The position numbers and the translations under genes were made by a program. A model generated the notes under the pieces. The model had not been told where the DNA came from. It searched no databases and worked only from the letters and a program-made list of their open reading frames with translations. A stretch of 64,000 bases of DNA from Acidobacteriota bacterium (GTDB lineage: Bacteria > Acidobacteriota > Blastocatellia > RBC074). Below are positions 52,119 to 62,300 of this stretch, piece after piece. The stretch is from positions 62,001 to 126,000 of the forward strand of contig JAFDVL010000067.1 of NCBI GenBank assembly GCA_018268995.1, read 5' to 3'. Every line of letters starts with the position of its first letter. Within the stretch, counting starts at the first letter, position 1.

Positions 52119-52691
52119 TTGCAGTCCACCACGACCACCTTTTCTGCACTGCTCCAGGAATGGAAACAAGGCGACACCGAAGCCGGAGATGAATTGGTGC
52201 GTTTAGTGTACGAGCATTTGCACTTGTTGGCGTCAAGCTACCTGCGCCGCGAATCGCTTCCGCCCTCGATCCAGACGACTGAGTTGATTCACGAAACGTG
52301 GTTGCGGTTATTTGGAAATGAAACACCAGATTTCGAGAGCCGTGCGCATTTCTTTGTCATTGCTGCGCGCCAGATGCGCCGCCTTCTCATTGATCGCGTG
52401 CGCGGCGCACACGCCAGCCGCCGCATTCCGAAAAACGCGTTCTTGCCCATGAGCAAAGCAAAAAATCTAGCGATTCCGGCAGACGCGCAGTTATTGTTGT
52501 TGGATGAAGCCTTGCAACAGCTGGAAACCCGCATGCCCCGCGCTGGGCAGGTTGTGGAATTACGTTATTTCGCCGGACTGAGCGAGGAAGAAACCGCTCG
52601 CATCCTGAATATTTCGGTGACAACAGTGAAACGGGACTGGGCTTTTGCCAAACTTTGGTTGTTCGATTGGCTGGCAAAAAAAGAGAGCTGA
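52119..52691 (+). CDS. ECF sigma factor (TIGR02999-type)
   Basis: 190 aa with TTG start at 52119, fixed by AAGGAGG seven bases upstream. Region 2 is visible as DELVRLVYEHLHLLASSYLR with ELIHETWLRLFG. Region 4 is VVELRYFAGLSEEETARILNIS with VKRDWAFAKLWL. It recruits RNA polymerase to its own promoters. No anti-sigma gene adjoins. It is divergent from the STK-WD40 gene (116 nt between starts). Sigma factors of this group are often found beside Ser/Thr kinases, which may regulate them by phosphorylation. Confidence 0.9.
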   Translation: MQSTTTTFSALLQEWKQGDTEAGDELVRLVYEHLHLLASSYLRRESLPPSIQTTELIHETWLRLFGNETPDFESRAHFFVIAARQMRRLLIDRVRGAHASRRIPKNAFLPMSKAKNLAIPADAQLLLLDEALQQLETRMPRAGQVVELRYFAGLSEEETARILNISVTTVKRDWAFAKLWLFDWLAKKES

Positions 52692-52798
52692 CCTTACCTG
52701 TGCCCGGAATTCACAATCGCTTCTCACGTAAAATCCTTGTATGATTGGCGGCAGGCGGATGTGTTCGTCGCCTGTTTTATGTTTTACGAGGTGTCCCC

Positions 52799-54403
52799 AT
52801 GAATTTATTTTTCCTTTTCCAAAATGCGCCCAGCCCCGACGAAGTGCGACGGCTGATGCTGCCGATTTATCGCAACGGGCGCGAAAATTTAAGCTATCTG
52901 ACCTCGCTGGATGCGTCGGATTTGACGGTCATTATTTTGTATTTTTCCCTGCTCGGACTGCTGGCCATTTTCGGGTTATATCGCCTGCGGATGGTCTATC
53001 ATTTCTGGCGCTACAAAGACATCAAGCCCCAGCCCAAGCGGAAATATGCTGAAAATGAGTTGCCCCGCATCACGGTGCAACTCCCGCTTTTCAATGAACT
53101 GTATGTTGTGGAACGCTTGCTCGAAGCCGTGACGAAGCTGGATTACCCACATCATCTGCTGGAAATCCAGGTCTGCGACGATTCGACTGATGAAACCGTG
53201 AAGATTGCCGAGGCGGCGGTGGCGAAATACAAAGCCGAAGGCCACAACATTCATTACCTGCATCGCAGCGACCGCACGGGCTTCAAAGCAGGCGCGCTCG
53301 AAAATGCGATGAAGAAGGCAAGCGGGGAATTGCTGGCGATTTTTGATGCTGACTTTTTGCCGAAGCCTGATTGCCTGCGCAAGATGGTGGATTACTTCAC
53401 CAACGAACAAGTCGGAATGGTGCAAATGCGGTGGAGCCACATCAATGCTGACTATTCGATGCTGACGCGGATTCAGGAAATCATGCTTGACGGGCATTTT
53501 GTTGTGGAACAGGCCTCGCGCAATCGCACGGGGGCATTTTTCAATTTCAACGGTACGGCTGGCATGTGGCGCAAACAGGCGATTGAATGGTCGGGCGGCT
53601 GGCAGCATGATACGTTGACCGAAGATACAGATTTGAGCTTTCGCGCGCAGTTGATGGGATGGCGGTATGTGTACCTGCTGGACGATGACGTTCCTGCCGA
53701 ATTGCCAGTGGAAATCAACGCCTTCAAAGCGCAGCAACGCCGTTGGGCCAAGGGATTAGTGCAGGTAGGATTAAAATTGCTGCCGCGCATCTGGAAGCAT
53801 CCGCAACTTTCCAAAGCACAAAAAATCGAATTATTTTTCCGCCTGAATGGCAATCTGGCGGCACCGCTGATGATTGTCCTAAGTTTGTTGCACATTCCTG
53901 TTTTGATTGCGCGGTTCAATCAGGGCTTGTTTCACATGCTGTTGCTGGATGCGCCACTGATGATTTTGTCTACGGCTTCGGTTGCGGCGTTTTACGGCTC
54001 GGCGATTTTGTATTTGCATCCAGACAAAAAGCGGCGGTTATGGCTGTTGCCGATTGTGATGGGAATGGGAATTGGGCTTGTGTTCTCAAACACGCGCGCG
54101 GTGCTGGAAGCGCTGTTCCGTATCAAGTCGAGCTTTGTTCGGACGCCGAAATATGCCGTCAAACAAGCCAAAGAAAGCTGGTTGCAACAGGCAAGCAAAT
54201 ATCGGCGCAAACACGGCTTTTTGCCTTATATCGAATTGTTCTTTGCGTTGTATTTTGTCGTTGCGATTGCCTATGCGATTCGGAGCGAGATTTACGGCAC
54301 GATTCCATTTCTCATGATCTTTCTGGTTGGTTACGGCTACATGGGATTGATGTCGCTGTTCCAAGGCACGGCGCGGGCGATGATGCAGCGGTTGCGGAAG
54401 TAA
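52799..54403 (+). CDS. Processive GT2 glycosyltransferase (cellulose-synthase-like)
   Basis: 534 aa from ATG 52799 with GAGG eight bases upstream; the frame opens 54 nt earlier. Two N-terminal transmembrane segments precede the catalytic domain: VQLPLFNELYVVERLLEAV, VCDDSTDETVKIAEA, AIFDADFLPKPD, TEDTDLSFRAQL and QQRRWAKGLVQV (the QxxRW motif). Further membrane helices lie at about 365-520. It resembles mannan/glucomannan-synthase-like (CslA) enzymes. It probably polymerises a beta-linked polysaccharide across the inner membrane; the sugar is not determined. Confidence 0.88.
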   Translation: MNLFFLFQNAPSPDEVRRLMLPIYRNGRENLSYLTSLDASDLTVIILYFSLLGLLAIFGLYRLRMVYHFWRYKDIKPQPKRKYAENELPRITVQLPLFNELYVVERLLEAVTKLDYPHHLLEIQVCDDSTDETVKIAEAAVAKYKAEGHNIHYLHRSDRTGFKAGALENAMKKASGELLAIFDADFLPKPDCLRKMVDYFTNEQVGMVQMRWSHINADYSMLTRIQEIMLDGHFVVEQASRNRTGAFFNFNGTAGMWRKQAIEWSGGWQHDTLTEDTDLSFRAQLMGWRYVYLLDDDVPAELPVEINAFKAQQRRWAKGLVQVGLKLLPRIWKHPQLSKAQKIELFFRLNGNLAAPLMIVLSLLHIPVLIARFNQGLFHMLLLDAPLMILSTASVAAFYGSAILYLHPDKKRRLWLLPIVMGMGIGLVFSNTRAVLEALFRIKSSFVRTPKYAVKQAKESWLQQASKYRRKHGFLPYIELFFALYFVVAIAYAIRSEIYGTIPFLMIFLVGYGYMGLMSLFQGTARAMMQRLRK

Positions 54404-54586
54404 ATCCATAGAATCTGGGAGTCCAGAACGTCTGGGAGTTTAGAGTGTCAGACTGACTGATTTTCTAACCTTGCCGGGCCTTCTGGGCTTTCAATTTTTT
54501 ACGATTGAGAAATCGAAAGCGAAAATGCTACACTCCGGCTGAGCCGCCATGCCCCTCTCGACTTAAATTCTGACAATCCACCGCTA

Positions 54587-55339
54587 ATGTTTATGAAAGA
54601 AAACGATCCGATTGATGTCGAAAGTGTAATTCTTGATGCTGAATTGCTCATCAAATATCACTTGCCAGAGCGCGGGATCGTGGCGTTGGAATCCTCTTTG
54701 GATCGGCATCCCACCAACATTCGGCTGCGCGAAAAATTGCTGGAGCTTTATATTTCCCAGAAAATGCTGGATCAAGCGGCGAGCCAGTGTGTTGCGTTGT
54801 CGGGGTTATACGTCAGAGCCGGAAATTTTGATGATGCCAATCGCTGTTTGATGCAGGCGCGAAGCCTGAATCCGCAAGCGTCTGTTTCTTCAAAATTGCA
54901 GGAACTCCGGCGGTTGCAACAGGCACAACAACGAATGAATGCGCCCCAGGTGCAGGTCGTGACTGCCCCTACACCAGCCACAATCCAGCCGTCAGGCCCG
55001 CCGCCAACTCTGGCGGGAGATTTGGCCGCTGTCAGTATTTTTGACGTTGTGCAAATTCTCGAAAATAACCACCTTACAGGTGCTTTGACCATTACCAGAG
55101 AGCAGGCCAGCGGCAAGGTGTATTTCACCGATGGCGAGATTGTAAATGCCACCTACAGTGACAAGTCGGGCGTGGATGCCTTCAAGCTATTGGTGCAAGC
55201 CGCGAACGGCAGCCAGTTCGCGTTTCATAAATCCCCAGTGCCTTTTGCCCGCCAAATTACTGCTTCCAACAATACATCACTGATCCTGGATTTGCTCCGC
55301 GAATACGATGAGGAGCGGCACGCTGCCGGAGGTGATTAA
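54587..55339 (+). CDS. DUF4388 domain protein with TPR-like N-terminus
   Basis: 250 aa; ATG 54587 or 54593 are both possible. Residues about 10-115 form helical repeats (YHLPERGIVALESSLDRHPT, AGNFDDANRCLMQARSL). A Pro/Thr-rich linker leads to a DUF4388 (PATAN-like) domain: LAGDLAAVSIFDVVQILENN, GALTITREQASGKVYFTDGE and IVNATYSDKSG. Such domains occur in two-component and gliding-related signalling proteins. No neighbour defines the pathway. Confidence 0.8.
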   Translation: MFMKENDPIDVESVILDAELLIKYHLPERGIVALESSLDRHPTNIRLREKLLELYISQKMLDQAASQCVALSGLYVRAGNFDDANRCLMQARSLNPQASVSSKLQELRRLQQAQQRMNAPQVQVVTAPTPATIQPSGPPPTLAGDLAAVSIFDVVQILENNHLTGALTITREQASGKVYFTDGEIVNATYSDKSGVDAFKLLVQAANGSQFAFHKSPVPFARQITASNNTSLILDLLREYDEERHAAGGD

Positions 55340-55434
55340 CCTTTTCCTGCACGCAACTTTTTCGCCTGCTGTAACGTTATTGGACTGGCTGTGATACGCT
55401 CTCAGCGTATTCAGAGAACAGAAAGGCGGAGCTT

Positions 55435-55911
55435 ATGTATTGTCCAACCTGTGGCGCGAATCAATCGAATGAAAAGAAATTTTGCCCCGCCTGTGGGACG
55501 AATCTGGCGGCGGTCACAGCTGCGCTGAGCGGGCAACTAGCACCTGTTTCGGAAAGTAATTCTCTGGCCCGGGCTCAGGCACAATCCCGCAAGGATATGG
55601 CCGCTGCAATCTACAAAGGAGCGCCGGGGTTGGGATTGTTGTTGGCTGCGTTATTTCTCTTTTTGTTGTTGCCGCCAGGAATTTCTGTCTGGATTTGCTT
55701 TGGTCTGATTATTGGCGGTGTTTCGGCATTAGGGCGTGGAATCAGCCATTTCTATCTTGCGCGTACCGAATTGAAAGCAGCAGAAATTGAGGCACAAAAA
55801 GCCGCATTTCAATCTCCGCCAAGCTTAAATTTTCTTTCTACCTCACCCCCCACTACAAATCCGATCCCGCCGCACAGCATAACGGAACAGACAACCCGGC
55901 ATCTGGGCTAG
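55435..55911 (+). CDS. Zinc-ribbon membrane protein A
   Basis: 158 aa. The N-terminal zinc ribbon has two CxxC pairs: CPTCGANQ at 3-6 and CPACGT at 18-21. Two hydrophobic segments lie at about 62-100, followed by a helix and a Pro-rich end SITEQTTRHLG. It is convergent with a paralogous gene, 2 nt apart. Both share the zinc ribbon, a membrane hairpin and the C-terminal SI(S/T)E(H/Q)TTR motif. Role unknown; the motif may be a docking or phosphorylation site. Confidence 0.7.
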   Translation: MYCPTCGANQSNEKKFCPACGTNLAAVTAALSGQLAPVSESNSLARAQAQSRKDMAAAIYKGAPGLGLLLAALFLFLLLPPGISVWICFGLIIGGVSALGRGISHFYLARTELKAAEIEAQKAAFQSPPSLNFLSTSPPTTNPIPPHSITEQTTRHLG

Positions 55912-55913
55912 CA

Positions 55914-56405
55914 TTAGTCACGTTGACGGCGCTTTTCTGCCTCCAGATAAATCACTGGATCGAAGGACCGCGTCGTGTGTTCGCTAATGCTTGAAATGGG
56001 ATCTGTTGGTGCGGCAAGCGGTGGCGTTTGATAGGATGGTTGCGGTGGTAGTGTAACTTGTGACGTGACTTTCGGAGTTTGCACCGCGTCGCGAAAGACC
56101 GAAACGATGCGAGACAATTGCCAGATCAATAATCCCGCAATCGCACCAATAAAGAGCAATCCCATTACAAATGGAACGATTAAGTGATCGCCGCGCAAGC
56201 CTTCATCTGCAAAGGAATCAAAGGCCGTAAAGCAGGTGATCAATCCCACCAGCGCCATTAATGCAATCGCCCAAAACATGGCCGCAAAACGAGGACGTGG
56301 GACATGCACTTCGACTGAATTGGTCGGCGTCGCCATGTTGGCACCACACCGTTTGCAATAGTTGATTTTTTGCGTGTATTCAGCACCACAGGTTGGACAA
56401 AACAT
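55914..56405 (-). CDS. Zinc-ribbon membrane protein B
   Basis: 163 aa from ATG 56405; TTGGAG lies six bases upstream and the protein then begins directly with the zinc ribbon (CPTCGAEYTQKINYCKRCG). Two membrane helices lie at about 43-62 and 79-98. The C-terminal end SISEHTTRSFDPV matches the tail of the convergent neighbour. It faces the GMC oxidoreductase gene divergently. Function not known. Confidence 0.7.
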   Translation of the reverse strand: MFCPTCGAEYTQKINYCKRCGANMATPTNSVEVHVPRPRFAAMFWAIALMALVGLITCFTAFDSFADEGLRGDHLIVPFVMGLLFIGAIAGLLIWQLSRIVSVFRDAVQTPKVTSQVTLPPQPSYQTPPLAAPTDPISSISEHTTRSFDPVIYLEAEKRRQRD

Positions 56406-56555
56406 GAATATCTCCAAAATGTAAATTGAGATTAAATGCACACGTAAACGGGACATAGTTCCTTACGAGAGGCTGATCGCTGAAGTTCGACGGTGGTGTT
56501 TCTTTTTTCAGGCAAGCAGCGCAAAATGTGACCTTCGGACAGGAAAGGAATTTGA

Positions 56556-58340
56556 ATGCTCTTTCAGGTAACACAATCACAATCCAAAGAAATTGATCTG
56601 AAAAAAGTTTACGATGCGATAGTCGTTGGCTCTGGCGCAGCAGGCGGAATGGCGGCGTATGTTCTCACGGCGCATGGATTGAAAGTCCTATTGCTCGAAG
56701 CCGGAAAGAAAGTTGACACAACGGCAGAACTCAAATCCACCGAATGGCCGTATGAACATCCGCGTCGTGGTGACATGCCGCCAGATCGGCACGCGATCAC
56801 ACTCAATGAATACAACATTCGTCAACCGCCATATGCCAAAGATTCCAGCTACAAACACGTTCACTCCTACGTCCAAAGCTGGGGCGGGTCTGATTACTCG
56901 AAAAACTTAGTCGTAGACGAAAAAGATCATCCCTACACCGGAACTAACTTTGCCTGGGTTCGCTCGCGTGTCTTGGGCGGGAAGACGAATATTTGGGGAC
57001 GGTTGGCATTGCGGCTCAGCAATTATGATTTCAAGGCCGCTTCGCGCGACGGCTATGGGATGGACTGGCCTATTTCTTACCAAGACATTGAGCCTTACTA
57101 CGATAAAGTGGATTTGTTGCTGGGGATTTCCGGGCACAAAGAGAATCTGCCGTATTTGCCTGACAGTCTTTTCCAACGTCCCTTCAAGCTCACTTCTTCT
57201 GAGATGAAATTGCGGCGGACGCTTGCCGGAATGGGGCGCACGCTTACGCCTTATCGCGCAGGTGTCATGACAGAAAAGCTCAAGCACGCCAAATACCGCA
57301 GCCATTGCTTCGGACGTGGAGCCTGCGCGCGGCGGGCAGGCGGTTGCGACATTCACGCGGCGTTTGATTCACCGACAGGATTGTTGATGCCTGCACAGGA
57401 AACGGGCAACCTCACGATTCGCACGAATGCAACGGTTGCCGAGGTGATGGTTGATTCAAAAACAGGGAAGGCGCGTGGTGTTCGATTTATTGATTCGGAC
57501 ACGATGAAAAGTTACGAAGCGAGAGCGAAAACCGTAGTTCTGGCCGCCTCGACGTTGGAATCCACCCGTTTGATGCTGGTGTCAAAGTCTCGGCAATATC
57601 CGAATGGCATTGGAAATTCAAGTGGACATTTAGGCCATAATTTCTGTGAGCACGTGATGGGGCCGGAAGTCGTCGGCTTTGACAAAGACCGGGTAGGGAA
57701 GCCGCGCACCAATGATGACGGGCGTCCGGGCGGGTTTTACCTGGCACGGTTTCGCAATTTGCAGGAACGCAGTAGCAAATTCATTCGCGGCTATGGTTTT
57801 GAAGGCGGCAGCGGCACAACGATGTTTCCGCACACCGATCATCTTGGCTTCGGGAAGGATTACAAAAAGAAAACCCGTGATTATGCCGGAGCCATCATCA
57901 GCATGGGCGCGTTTGGCGAAGTGCTCTCGCGTTACGAAAATTATGTTGACCTTGACCCGGAAGTGAAAGACAAATGGGGCATTCCGGTTTTACGCTTTCA
58001 CTACAAGTTTGGCGATAACGAAAAGAAAATGTGCGAGGATATGGCTGAATCGGCTAAAGAGATGTTCCATACAGCAGGCTTTGAAATCATTGAGGCCAGC
58101 AGCAATATGCTGACCGAGGGCTGGTCAATTCATGAACTTGGCACGGCGCGGATGGGCAGCGATCCAAAGACCTCGGTGCTGAATCGTTTTCAGCAAGCGC
58201 ACGATGTCAAAAATCTGTTTGTGGTGGATGGCAGCAGCCACGTTAGTGCTGCGAATCAAAATCCGACCTGGACGATTATGGCCCTGGCATGGCGCGCGTG
58301 CGACTATTTGGCAGCACAGTTAAGGCAGGGAAATCTTTAG
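56556..58340 (+). CDS. GMC-family FAD oxidoreductase
   Basis: 594 aa. AGGAAAGGAA lies before ATG 56556. The FAD motif is YDAIVVGSGAAGGMAAYVL with LLLEAGK. GMC blocks WVRSRVLGGKTNIWGRLALR and, near the C-terminus, SIHELGTARMGSDP and SSHVSAANQNPTWTIMALA (catalytic His-Asn region) are present. It lacks a signal peptide of its own; export with its Tat-bearing partner downstream is likely. It resembles the large subunits of sugar/gluconate dehydrogenases that oxidise alcohol groups and pass electrons to the membrane. Next gene starts 35 nt later. Confidence 0.9.
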   Translation: MLFQVTQSQSKEIDLKKVYDAIVVGSGAAGGMAAYVLTAHGLKVLLLEAGKKVDTTAELKSTEWPYEHPRRGDMPPDRHAITLNEYNIRQPPYAKDSSYKHVHSYVQSWGGSDYSKNLVVDEKDHPYTGTNFAWVRSRVLGGKTNIWGRLALRLSNYDFKAASRDGYGMDWPISYQDIEPYYDKVDLLLGISGHKENLPYLPDSLFQRPFKLTSSEMKLRRTLAGMGRTLTPYRAGVMTEKLKHAKYRSHCFGRGACARRAGGCDIHAAFDSPTGLLMPAQETGNLTIRTNATVAEVMVDSKTGKARGVRFIDSDTMKSYEARAKTVVLAASTLESTRLMLVSKSRQYPNGIGNSSGHLGHNFCEHVMGPEVVGFDKDRVGKPRTNDDGRPGGFYLARFRNLQERSSKFIRGYGFEGGSGTTMFPHTDHLGFGKDYKKKTRDYAGAIISMGAFGEVLSRYENYVDLDPEVKDKWGIPVLRFHYKFGDNEKKMCEDMAESAKEMFHTAGFEIIEASSNMLTEGWSIHELGTARMGSDPKTSVLNRFQQAHDVKNLFVVDGSSHVSAANQNPTWTIMALAWRACDYLAAQLRQGNL

Positions 58341-58375
58341 GGGCAAACGCTCACGCGAGAGCCAGGACATCAGTT

Positions 58376-58930
58376 ATGGGCAAGAAAAATAAATCCTCAA
58401 ATGTGACTCGTCGGACAATCCTGAAATCAACAGCCAGCGCCTTGGTTGCCGCGCCGTTGTTAGCGGGAACACCGCCCGCGCAGAATGCGAGCGCTCCACG
58501 CTTACGCTTTTTTACCCCCGACGAATTTGCAATGGTAGATGAGTTGACGGAAATCATCATTCCGACGGACGATCATTCTCCTGGTGCGCGTGCCGCTCAG
58601 GTCGCTGCCTACATAGATGCGCATCTGGCAGAAGCCTTTACTGATGAATCTCGGCAGCAATGGCGGGCCGGTTTGCAATTGATTGACACCGTTGCCCGTG
58701 AGTTGTCTGGGAAACCTTTTTTACAGGCTTCTGCTGCACAGCAATTAGCCGTTGTGACACGTATTGCTCAGGGGGAACGCACGCCTAACCAGCCAGCAGG
58801 CGCGTTTTTTGTTCAACTCAAGCAGCAAACAATTCACGTGTATTACACCTCAAAAATCGGCATTCAGCAGGAGATGGAATACAAAGGAAATGTTTACTTG
58901 AAGGAGTATGTTGGTGAGTCGTTGCCCTGA
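58376..58930 (+). CDS. Gluconate 2-dehydrogenase subunit 3-like protein
   Basis: 184 aa from ATG 58376 (AGGA nine bases upstream); the frame opens earlier inside the GMC gene. A Tat signal (RRTILKSTASALVAAPLLAG) is followed by RFFTPDEFAMVDELTEIIIP and DDHSPGARAAQVAAYIDAHL, the family signature. The small Tat-bearing subunit is thought to carry the GMC subunit across the membrane and stabilise it. No cytochrome c subunit follows, so the electron acceptor is unclear. Confidence 0.88.
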   Translation: MGKKNKSSNVTRRTILKSTASALVAAPLLAGTPPAQNASAPRLRFFTPDEFAMVDELTEIIIPTDDHSPGARAAQVAAYIDAHLAEAFTDESRQQWRAGLQLIDTVARELSGKPFLQASAAQQLAVVTRIAQGERTPNQPAGAFFVQLKQQTIHVYYTSKIGIQQEMEYKGNVYLKEYVGESLP

Positions 58931-59322
58931 TGGTTTGGGCATAGCTGAATGTTCTATTTCCACGCAGTGAATCTCAGGCTGCACAAAATTCAGATTGCTT
59001 CCCTGAAATCCAAAAAACTGAATTTCCATTCAGATTTATGAATCGCTGTTCAGTAGTGATTATTTTTCACTACAATGTAAGTGGAAGAAATCACAAGGCT
59101 TATTTTTTTCTCAGAAATTCCTCGGTTAAGTGGCCTCTCACTTGCTTCCAAATCTACGGTTTTAATGTAGCTCTGATTTTATTCTTACGTCCACCGTTAA
59201 AACCGCTCGTCATTTAAGTTAAATAGCAAGATTCTGATGTTTGTCTACTATCTGATATGTGATCTGTTGTTCTGAATTGTGAGCTAACAGCACATGTCTC
59301 TCACATTCCTTTGGAGGATTAT
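58931..59322. other. Intergenic leader of the TonB-dependent receptor gene
   Basis: 392 bases, A/T-rich. Two small hairpins stand out: CTGAAT/ATTCAG (59018-59033) and GTAGTGA/TCACTAC (59053-59073). GGAGG at 59313-59317 is the ribosome-binding site for ATG 59323. No -35/-10 pair can be chosen with confidence and no coding frame is seen. Confidence 0.45.
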
Positions 59323-62300
59323 ATGAAACAACCGAGATGGGACAGTATGGTTAAGAACGCTATAGGTATTCTTTGCTGTACTTTTCTTCTTTTACTTGCT
59401 GCGCCAATAGCAATGGCGCAGGAAACCACCGGGAATATCGAAGGAACCGTTTCCGACGCAACCGGTGCTCGGGTTCCCAATGCCACGATCAAGGTAGAAG
59501 GAGCCGCATTTACCCGTACGACCACTTCCGGCGAAGACGGATTCTTCCGTATTCTTCAGGTTCCGCCGGGCATTTATAAAGTCACCGTTAGCGCGACGAA
59601 TTTCAGCTCCACTGTGGCTGAAAGCGTCAGTGTTGTGTTAGGCAAATCAACCGAACTGACCTTTTCCCTGAAGGCTGGTTCAGTTTCTGAAGCCGTCACG
59701 ATCACCAGCGATGACATTGCCCGAATTGATACGTCAGACAATAAGATTCAAACCAACATCACCAGCAAGGTCATTGATGCGCTGCCCAAGGGCACGAACA
59801 TGACCAGCCTGTTGAAGATTTCTCCGGCGGCGCGTGCCGAAAGCCGGAGCGGTCAGTTCCAGGTGGATGGTGCCAGCGGTTCCGAAAACAGCTTCATCAT
59901 TGACGGTCAGGAAGTCAGCAACTTCCGTACAGGTGTGGTCAATTTCAACAACAACCTGCCTTTCCAATTCGTCCAGGAAATCCAGATCAAGACCTCTGGT
60001 TTTGAAGCGGAATTCGGCGGCGCGACAGGCGGCGTGATCAACGTTGTGACCAAAGGCGGAACGAACGAATGGCACGGCGAAGGCGGCATCCAGGGTGAAC
60101 CAGGTGGTTTGCAGGCTGGTCCGCGTCCGTTCCTTTATCAATTCAGAACTGGCACTGGCGCAGCGTTCAGCCAAACCAACCTTTACCTGAAACCAAACAA
60201 AGATGATTTCAGTAATATTTTCCCTGCGTTTGGTGTTGGTGGCCCGATTAAGAAAGATCGTCTCTGGTTTTTCACCAGCTATGCGCCACAGTTTTTCAAT
60301 ACCACCCGTTTTGCCCGTTATTATGCAGCAGGCCCGAACCCGCTTGCTACCACGCCAACTGCAACACAAACCTACAAGCTAAGAGATCGTCAGGAATATT
60401 GGCAAACCCGTTTGGATGCCGCTCCGGTTGATTCGCTGCGCTTGACGGGAACCTTTACCTGGAATCCCTATATCCGTGACGGCGCATTACCCGCCGGAAA
60501 CATCCAAATCGGTGGCGCTCCGCCGGTCGTCAACTTTGGTGGTTCAATTGGAACGCTGACTGGCAACCAATTAACGGATCGCCAGGGCGGACGGCAAAAT
60601 GCCAATAACGTGACGACCCAGGCGGTTTGGTCACCCACCAGCAATTTCATTGCCTCCTTCCGGTTTTCGCGCGGATTCCTGAATGAAAGACTTGGATCCT
60701 ACTTTGTACCCATCGCCACGCGCTTCCGTTGCGTTGGGATCGCTTCGGAAATCCCTGCTGCCGCTGGTTGCGGTGCTGGCTTTGACAGCTTGCCAACGGG
60801 CAACACGCAGATCAACTATGACGCTTCGGTTCGCCTCAACTTTGAAGGCGACCTGAGCTACATCGTCAATAAATTTGGTGGACGCCACGAATTCAAGGGT
60901 GGCTACCAGAATGCCAAGGTCAGCAACCAGGTGAATCGTGGTTATGCCAACCTGGGACGCGTTGACTTGTATCATGGCTACACGATCAACGATTTGACAG
61001 GCAGAAACGATCCCGTTTCAGCCAACGCAATCGGTGCGGGACTTTTGCTGCGCTTTGGTACGGTTGGCGACGCGAGCAATCGTGCACAATCTGTTTACAT
61101 TCAAGATCGGTGGCAGCCGACGCAGCGCCTCTCTATCAATGCGGGTGTTCGCTTTGAAAAAGAAGACCTGCCTTCGTTCAACGGTTTTGCGCCGCCGATC
61201 AATTTCGGCTGGGCCGATAAGATCGTTCCGCGTCTCGGCTTTGCCTATGACCTGTTTGGCAATGGCAAGACGAAATTGTTTGCCAGCTATGGTCAATTTA
61301 CTGATCGTCTGAAATTTGAATTGCCGCGTGGTTCTTTCGGTGGCGATTTCTATCGCGTAGATTACTTTGAAATTTTCCCGAATAGCGCCAGCTTCAACGG
61401 TTCGTACAACTCATTCACGTTGTCCCGCATTTTGGGCAACAACCAGGATGTGCTGGGCGGCAAATGCCCGATCAGCAATGCCAGCGGGTTGACTCGTTGC
61501 CAATACGACTATCGTATTGCTTCCAATAATCCGAACAGCACGATTTATGATGGCAAGGTTGATCCCAACATGAAGCCTTTCCGTCAAATGGAAATCACTG
61601 GCGGCTTTGAGCGTCAGCTTTCGGATAACTACTTGCTCAGCATTCGTTACACCCACAAAAAACTGCTGAGCGCGATTGAAGATGCTGGTTTCCCGACTGC
61701 CGATGGTAGCGAAGCTTACATCATCGGTAACCCCGGCGAAGGTCTGCACGCTGAGACAGCTAAACAGTTTGGCTATGCCAAGACGACCAAGCCAGAGCGT
61801 ATTTATGACGCCTTGGAAGTTCGTTTTGACCGTCGTTTCTCGCGGAATTACTTCTTCAACATGGCGTACACGTACAGCCGCTTGTATGGCAACTATTCGG
61901 GTCTGGCCAGTTCCGATGAAAACGGTCGTACCTCACCTGGTGTGAACCGCTTCTTCGACTTGCCGCACTTGGGCTTCAACGCTGCGGGCCAACCGGACAA
62001 CGGTCGCCTGTCAACAGATCGCCCCCATGTGTTCAATCTTTACGGTGCTTATAACTTCGACTGGTTTGGTAAGGCGAAGGGCGGCGGAACTCAATTCTCG
62101 CTCTTCAGCACTGTCCAATCAGGCGTTCCTGTCACGAGCTTCTACTCGCTCTATGCAGCCGCCGTCTTGACGAAGCGTGGTGATTTAGGTCGTACGCCGG
62201 TCTTCACCAACACCGACTTTGCGGTCCAACATACCTATAAGTTCGGTGCCAATGAACGCTATGGCGTGGTGTTTGACTTCAACGTGCTGAACCTCTTCAA

